Source of the DNA: an uncultured Fibrobacter sp.
Lineage (GTDB): Bacteria > Fibrobacterota > Fibrobacteria > Fibrobacterales > Fibrobacteraceae
Direction of reading: 5' to 3'
NCBI GenBank assembly: GCA_946414075.1
Contig: CAMKNA010000001.1
Location: 82,210-146,209, forward strand
Length of the DNA: 64,000 nucleotides
The notes below the pieces were generated by a model that saw nothing but the letters and a program-made list of their open reading frames with translations, searched no databases and was not told where the DNA came from. Positions 58,459-64,000 of the stretch are shown piece by piece; positions within the stretch are counted from its first letter, which is position 1, and every line of letters begins with the position of its first letter. The position numbers and the translations under genes were made by a program.

Positions 58459-59800
58459 GTTCTTCGTCCTTTCTGAGGGTTAACTTCTGGTCAAAATTCA
58501 GGCGGAGGGGCGCCCCCTGCAACTGAAATTCTTCATAAAACTTTTTAAGCAGGTAACGCTTGTAAGATTCATCCACTAATTCCGGCGTACGAGTCTCGAT
58601 GGCAATCACAGGAGGCTCCACCAGAATCTGGCAAGCTCGGGTAAGGGCCACCACACGAGCGTTGTGGCTGGGTGGAGCTTTTTCTTGCAAGAAATTCGCA
58701 AAGCTTTCGGCTACACGATCACGACCAAGCACACGGCGGCAGTTGGCATACACCGTCTGGATAGACTGGATTACCCGGTTAATGCGTAAGCCTTCCTTGG
58801 CACTGATGGAAAGGATAGGCACATATTCCAGCATGGGTTCCCTTTCCAACATTTCCTTGACCATACGGTCAAAGGACTTTTCCGTTTTGTCGGGCAAAAT
58901 ATCCCACTTGTTCAGCACAAGAATCAGGCCTTTACCCGCCTTACGAATTTCGGTAATAATGCGGAAGTCCTGAACCTGCAGGCCACGAGTGCAATCCACC
59001 AAAAGAACGGACAAGTCCGAACGGCGGATGCTTTCCATGGTACGCATGTTACTGAAAATCTCTATCTCGTCGTCTACCTTGGCCTTCTTGCGAAGCCCTG
59101 CCGTATCGGTGACCACGAACTTTTGGCCATTCACCGTAAAAGAGCAGTCGATAGAATCGCGGGTCGTTCCCGGAATGTCGGAAACCACGGCCCGTTCCTC
59201 ACCCATCAAGCGGTTCAGCAAGGTGCTCTTGCCCGCATTGGGGCGGCCAAGAATGGCAAAGCGGATGGGGCGTTCCTCTTTCCGTTCGCCACGCACGGGC
59301 GTGGGAAGCACCGCAATGATTTCGTCCATCAAGGAAAGGCAAGCGTAGCCTGTCAAGGCGCTAATGGTACGGGGCTGGCCAAAGCCAAGCTTCAAAAACT
59401 CGTAACTTTCCTGGCGGTCGCCGAGATTTTCGCTCTTGTTGGCCACCAGAATCACCTGCTTATCCAGCTTGCGGATCAGTCTTGCAAACTGCTGGTCCAG
59501 CTTGGTAATGCCCACACGGACATCCACCATAAAAAGGACCAAATCGGATTCCTCGACGGCATTGAAAATTTGCGTACGGACGCTGTCGGCCAAAACATCA
59601 ATGGTGTCGTCCGGCAAAAAACCACCAGTATCCACCACCGTGAATTCATGGCCCTTGTAATTTGCATTCTGGTAATGCCTATCGCGAGTAACGCCGTCAC
59701 GGTCAGAGACGACAGCCGCCCTACGGCCTAGAATCCGGTTAAAAAGAGAGGACTTCCCGACATTGGGCCGTCCGATAATGCACACCACTGGTAATTTCAT
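58373..59800 (-). CDS. der: Ribosome-associated GTPase Der (EngA)
   Basis: Two GTPase domains: VCIIGRPNVGKSSLFNRILG and FAILGRPNAGKSTLLNRLMG; C-terminal KH-like domain. Confidence 0.97.
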   Translation of the reverse strand: MKLPVVCIIGRPNVGKSSLFNRILGRRAAVVSDRDGVTRDRHYQNANYKGHEFTVVDTGGFLPDDTIDVLADSVRTQIFNAVEESDLVLFMVDVRVGITKLDQQFARLIRKLDKQVILVANKSENLGDRQESYEFLKLGFGQPRTISALTGYACLSLMDEIIAVLPTPVRGERKEERPIRFAILGRPNAGKSTLLNRLMGEERAVVSDIPGTTRDSIDCSFTVNGQKFVVTDTAGLRKKAKVDDEIEIFSNMRTMESIRRSDLSVLLVDCTRGLQVQDFRIITEIRKAGKGLILVLNKWDILPDKTEKSFDRMVKEMLEREPMLEYVPILSISAKEGLRINRVIQSIQTVYANCRRVLGRDRVAESFANFLQEKAPPSHNARVVALTRACQILVEPPVIAIETRTPELVDESYKRYLLKKFYEEFQLQGAPLRLNFDQKLTLRKDEELEQFAESSDSVLVGVDPKRDLDSKNRER

Positions 59801-59830
59801 CGTAGACAAATATAGAAAATGTTCCATAAA

Positions 59831-59855
59831 ACAAAAAACTCCCTTGCGGGAGTCT
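59831..59855 (-). terminator. Terminator of H1-like gene
   Basis: Minus strand ACTCCC GCAA GGGAGTTTTTT. Confidence 0.75.
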
Positions 59856-59877
59856 TTCATTTTCTACAAGAACCTTA

Positions 59878-60189
59878 TTACTTGGAAGCGAATTTCTTGG
59901 ACGCCGCCTTGACCTTGGGGTCGTTCTGGGCATCCTTGATCTTCTGCTTGATACCGTCTTCAATCTGCTTCTTGAGCTTGGCGGCGAGGGCGGGGAAACG
60001 TTCTTCCAGAGAATCACTAAATGCGGAAGGCTTCTTGGCTGCGGGGGCCGGAGCACCCTTGCGCTTGGCACCGGCAGGGCGTTTCTTCTTGGCGGCGCCA
60101 GCGGGAGCCTTCTTTTCCTGAGACTTTTCTTGGGATTTTGTTTCCTGAGGTTTGGTTTCTTGTGTTTTGACTTCTGTTTCTTCTGCCAT
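59878..60189 (-). CDS. Histone H1-like Lys/Ala/Pro-rich protein
   Basis: KKAPAGAAKKKRPAGAKRKGAPAPAAKKPSAF; repeats TKPQETKSQEKSQEKK. Confidence 0.75.
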   Translation of the reverse strand: MAEETEVKTQETKPQETKSQEKSQEKKAPAGAAKKKRPAGAKRKGAPAPAAKKPSAFSDSLEERFPALAAKLKKQIEDGIKQKIKDAQNDPKVKAASKKFASK

Positions 60190-60270
60190 AATAGACCTCT
60201 TGGAAAAATGTGAACTTGACGGGCCAAAGATAGTAAAAATACGGCCCTTCTAGAAAATCGTCATAAAAAA

Positions 60271-62130
60271 TTATGAAAAACGATGGTTTTCCAGCCAATG
60301 GTACAGCATGGTTATGTCGGCAGGACGCACTCCAGGGACCCTGGATGCCTGCCCCAAAGTCATGGGCTTCACAGAATTAAGGCGCTGGCGGCTCTCAATG
60401 CTGATAACCGAGACCTGCATAAAGTCCAGGTCGTCGGGAAGCCGGACCGACTCCATCTTCTTCTGTTCTTCGATCTCGCGGGACTGCCTATCCAGGAATC
60501 CAGCGTAAATTTCTTCGGCGTACATGAACCACTGGTCACGGCGTGGGATATTCCGTTCTGGCATAGCCACGCGGAAAAGCTGTTCGGGGTCTATTCCCGG
60601 ACGGCGAAGCACATTTATCCAGCGGGTGCGGGTATTGGCCAAAGCCTGACCGCACTCAGCTAGAACCAGGTTGGCCTGTTCCGGAGTGGCAGATTCCGCT
60701 TCCATAAAGGAACGGACTTCGCCCATCGCTTTGAGACGACCTTGCCAATCGGCGTAATCTTCGTCGGAAAGCATGCCTATCTGGTGAGCCCGTTCCTTGA
60801 GACGGGTTTCAGCATTGTCGCTGCGGAGGAACAGGCGATATTCCGCCCGACTGGTGAACATGCGGTAGGGTTCGTCCAGCAGGGTGGTCACCAAGTCGTT
60901 GAGCATCACGCCCAGGTAGCTGTCCGAACGACCCAAAATAAAGGGCGGCTCGTTCTTGACCTTGAGAGCGGCATTGATGCCCGCCATAAGGCCCTGTCCG
61001 GCAGCCTCCTCGTAACCACTAGTCCCGCAGACCTGGCCTGCAAAGTAGAGGCCCGGCACATTCTTGCATTCCAGCGTGGGGTAAAGCTGGGTGGCATCCA
61101 CCGAATCATATTCCACGGCATAGCCAATCTGGAGGACTTTCGCACGGGTAAGCCCCGGTATGGTATGGATGGCGGCCAGCTGGATATCCGCCGGCAAGCT
61201 GGAACTGAACCCGTTGATATAGACACGGCCAATGTCGGCTCGTTCCGGCTCCAGGAACAGTTGATGCCCATCCCGGTCACCAAAGCGGTTAATCTTATCC
61301 TCGATACTGGGGCAGTATCGCGGGCCCTTGCCGTGGATTCGTCCACTAAACATGGGGCTGTCCTTGAAGCCGCTCCGCAAAATCTCATGGGTCTTGAGGT
61401 TCGTGCGGGTAATCCAACAGACGCAGTCGTTGCGGACAGGATTGTGATGCCTATCGCTCATGGGCCAAGGGTGAGCATCCCCTTGCTGGACTTCGCATTC
61501 ACCAAAGTCGATGGTATCGGGATCAAGGCGGCTGGGCGTTCCCGTCTTGAGCCTACGGAGACGGATTCCATTCCTAGCAAGACATTCCGAAAGCTTGTCG
61601 GCACTAGGCTCCCCTACTCGACCACCAATGCTGGTATCAAGGCCGGTGAACATGCGGGATGCCAGGAATGTACCGCTGGTAATCACCAGGGCTCGGGTCT
61701 CGTAGCGTTCCCCGTTCAAGAGGGTAAGTTCCAGGCGCCCGTCAGGCAAGCGTTCAAAGGCAGCGAGTTCTCCCTGGATTAAGGTCAGCCCCGAAAGACT
61801 TTCCATCGTTTCACGGGCCACCTCGCTGTAGTAGTTCATGTCACACTGGGCACGGGGGCCCCATACAGCCGGCCCCTTGCTCATATTGAGCATGCGGAAC
61901 TGGATTCCGGCCTTGTCGGTCAGGAGTCCCATCAGACCACCCAAGGCGTCGATGTCGCGAACAATCTGCCCCTTAGCCACCCCACCTACGGCAGGGTTAC
62001 AGCTCATGCGTCCGATGGCATTTATATCCATCGTGAGCATGGCGGTCTTTACGCCGAGTTTCCAGGCAGCATGGGTCGCCTCGATGCCGGCATGGCCGCC
62101 ACCGACGACAACGACGTCAAAGGAGGTCAT
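60271..62130 (-). CDS. mnmG: tRNA uridine-5-carboxymethylaminomethyl modification enzyme MnmG
   Basis: DVVVVGGGHAGIEATHAAWKLG, MSCNPAVGGVAKGQIVRDIDALGG, YEEAAGQGLMAGINAAL. Confidence 0.98.
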   Translation of the reverse strand: MTSFDVVVVGGGHAGIEATHAAWKLGVKTAMLTMDINAIGRMSCNPAVGGVAKGQIVRDIDALGGLMGLLTDKAGIQFRMLNMSKGPAVWGPRAQCDMNYYSEVARETMESLSGLTLIQGELAAFERLPDGRLELTLLNGERYETRALVITSGTFLASRMFTGLDTSIGGRVGEPSADKLSECLARNGIRLRRLKTGTPSRLDPDTIDFGECEVQQGDAHPWPMSDRHHNPVRNDCVCWITRTNLKTHEILRSGFKDSPMFSGRIHGKGPRYCPSIEDKINRFGDRDGHQLFLEPERADIGRVYINGFSSSLPADIQLAAIHTIPGLTRAKVLQIGYAVEYDSVDATQLYPTLECKNVPGLYFAGQVCGTSGYEEAAGQGLMAGINAALKVKNEPPFILGRSDSYLGVMLNDLVTTLLDEPYRMFTSRAEYRLFLRSDNAETRLKERAHQIGMLSDEDYADWQGRLKAMGEVRSFMEAESATPEQANLVLAECGQALANTRTRWINVLRRPGIDPEQLFRVAMPERNIPRRDQWFMYAEEIYAGFLDRQSREIEEQKKMESVRLPDDLDFMQVSVISIESRQRLNSVKPMTLGQASRVPGVRPADITMLYHWLENHRFS

Positions 62131-63468
62131 CTACTTAGCGGCAGGCTTAGCTTCAGGTTTCGCAGGTGCGGCAGGCGCAGGAGCGACGGCCGGGGTGTCA
62201 ACCTTTGCAGAGTCAACAGCCGGAGCTTCCACCTTCCATTCCACGGGCTTTCCGTTCAAGAGTTCGGCGATTTCCTTCTTCAGGTCTTCCTTCTCGCGTT
62301 CGAAGGAAGCGTAGAGCTTGTAGGAGCCGTCGGGATTCACCAGGTAGACCTTGGGAACGTAGCCGTCACTGTAAAGCTCACCAAACTGGCGGGATTCATC
62401 CCACAGCACGCTGATGTTGTCATCAAACTTGGCGTCATCCATAAAGCGACGAATGCCAGACTTGTTGTTTCCACCGCTAGCGATAGCCATGGCGGTCAGG
62501 CCCTTGGGTACAAATTCCTTGGCAATATCCAGAATCTGGGGAGCGGCATGGGCGCAGTGTCCGCAGGTAGCGGAGAAGTAGAACATCAGCAGAGGCTTGC
62601 CAGCATAGGCTTCCAAGTTTTCAGCCTTGGTAGAGATGCCCGTTGCCTTTACCTTGAAGTTGATCTTTGCAGGCATACCATTGGCAAGGGTTTCGCCCTT
62701 CAGTTCGGCAACTTCCGCTTCCAACTTCTTCTGTTCTTCCTGCTGTTTCTTGATGGCGGCCTCGCGGATGGTCTTCATCTTTTCGTTGAAGCGTTCGCCA
62801 ACGGCCTTCAGGGAATCTTCGGGCAGAGCCAAAGCCTTGGTCGTATCACGAACCTTGGCGGCAGATTCACGAACACCCAGCACAAAGTAGTCTGCATCGA
62901 ATTCCGTTTCGAACTGTCTACCGATGGACTGGAACTGGGCACCGACCTGCACACCGATCATGTAAGAGAACTTCTGGTTGTCGCTAGCATCTGCACCCAG
63001 CTTCACAGGAGCCTTGGTGGGGGCAGGAGCGGCTTCGATAGGCAAAGCTTTGGTCACGGAATCCATATAGGCCCGAACCTTGACCGCGTCCCCTTCGAAA
63101 GAGGCGAGGGTGGCGCTATCAGGCCTGGTCTTTTCCATACGTTCACGGGCAATCATAGAGAAACGGACACCCACAGCCTGCATGGAATCAGAGGCTACCT
63201 GCAGTTTGAATGTCGTGTCCTTCTCGGCCTTGATATTGTCGTAAATGCCCTGAACCAACACATCTTCGTTCAGTTCCGAACCCACCTGACGGGGAATCAC
63301 GGTAAAGTTCTGGCCACCGAACTGGGCACCCAACATGTAGGCAAATTTCTGTTCGTCCGTAGAATTGGGACCAATAGCGGCCTGCTTGGGGCCACCCTGC
63401 ATGTCGCAAGCGGCCAAGGCCAAAACACAAGCTCCGAGAGCAAAATATTTGGACTTCATTTCAATCAT
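62131..63468 (-). CDS. Lipoprotein with two FKBP-N-like domains and a C-terminal thioredoxin-like domain
   Basis: Lipobox VLALAAC; repeats SDEQKFAYMLGAQFG and SDNQKFSYMIGVQVG; FYFSATCGHCAHAAPQI thioredoxin CGHC. Confidence 0.85.
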   Translation of the reverse strand: MIEMKSKYFALGACVLALAACDMQGGPKQAAIGPNSTDEQKFAYMLGAQFGGQNFTVIPRQVGSELNEDVLVQGIYDNIKAEKDTTFKLQVASDSMQAVGVRFSMIARERMEKTRPDSATLASFEGDAVKVRAYMDSVTKALPIEAAPAPTKAPVKLGADASDNQKFSYMIGVQVGAQFQSIGRQFETEFDADYFVLGVRESAAKVRDTTKALALPEDSLKAVGERFNEKMKTIREAAIKKQQEEQKKLEAEVAELKGETLANGMPAKINFKVKATGISTKAENLEAYAGKPLLMFYFSATCGHCAHAAPQILDIAKEFVPKGLTAMAIASGGNNKSGIRRFMDDAKFDDNISVLWDESRQFGELYSDGYVPKVYLVNPDGSYKLYASFEREKEDLKKEIAELLNGKPVEWKVEAPAVDSAKVDTPAVAPAPAAPAKPEAKPAAK

Positions 63469-63572
63469 CCTCTAGTTAAAACTAAAAGTGGCAAAACGCC
63501 ATTTTCTTACCGCCAAATCTAGCAAAAAACTGCAAAACAGACCACCCATTTACTATTTTTTAGCCCACGACA

Positions 63573-63590
63573 GGGATTTTGGAAAATCCC
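63573..63590. promoter_or_regulatory. Perfect palindrome in proS leader
   Basis: GGGATTTTGGAAAATCCC between promoter-like CTATTTTTTAG and the proS ATG. Confidence 0.35.
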
Positions 63591-63618
63591 CATAGAATTT
63601 GTCTATAAAGGAAAGACC

Positions 63619-64000
63619 ATGAAACTCTCCAAGTACTTTTATGTGACGCTCCGCGAAACGCCCAGCGACGCCACCATGCCCAGCCACATCTTTTTGATGC
63701 GCGGCGGCTACATCAAGCCCGTCTCTACCGGTATCTATTCCATGATGCCCATGGGCTTCCGCGTGATCCAGAAGATCGTGAACATCATCCGCGAAGAAAT
63801 GAACAAGATTGGCGGTATCGAGGTGGACCTGCCGGTGGTACAGACCGCCGAACTCTGGAGCGAATCGGGCCGTTACCAGGCCATCGGCGAAGAACTGCTG
63901 CGCTTCAAGGACCGCAACAACCACAACATGGTGCTCGCCATGACCCACGAAGAAGCCATGACCGACCTCGTGCGCTACGTGCTCAACAGCTACAAGCAGC
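63619..64000 (+). CDS. proS: Prolyl-tRNA synthetase, 3' end outside window
   Basis: MKLSKYFYVTLRETPSDATMPSHIFLMRGGYIKPVSTGIYSMMPMGFRVIQKI...AMTHEEAMTDLVR. Confidence 0.95.
   Translation, partial: MKLSKYFYVTLRETPSDATMPSHIFLMRGGYIKPVSTGIYSMMPMGFRVIQKIVNIIREEMNKIGGIEVDLPVVQTAELWSESGRYQAIGEELLRFKDRNNHNMVLAMTHEEAMTDLVRYVLNSYKQ

Overview
This 64-kb window is a gene-dense bacterial chromosome segment. Gene content suggests Fibrobacterota (Fibrobacter-like); that is inferred from protein content and not tested by search. Most of it is housekeeping: dapB, mutS, scpB, ccsA/resB, cvfB, fabF, orn, lgt, folC, rpsD, gatA, mraY, a UAP1-like nucleotidyltransferase, coaD, rsmD, kdsB, gatC, uvrD/pcrA, mutL, lpxB, dnaE, gpsA, plsY, der, mnmG and partial proS. 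Envelope and secreted proteins and several uncharacterised ORFs are interspersed. There is one tRNA gene (tRNA-Pro, anticodon CGG). I saw no CRISPR array, rRNA, prophage or intact transposon. The most unusual non-coding region is about 270 bp immediately downstream of tRNA-Pro (about 35,340-35,657). It contains direct and inverted copies of the tRNA 3' tail, interleaved with hairpins whose stems co-vary between tandem units. Several hairpins share a 'stem-GA-stem-GTA/GAA-stem-GA-stem' layout. Other points of interest are a RelB/DinJ-type antitoxin followed by a deleted and frameshifted YafQ-like toxin remnant, a CTATATTT-like promoter motif 5-7 nt from several start codons (suggesting leaderless mRNAs), and a protein with two FKBP-N-like domains fused to a thioredoxin domain.
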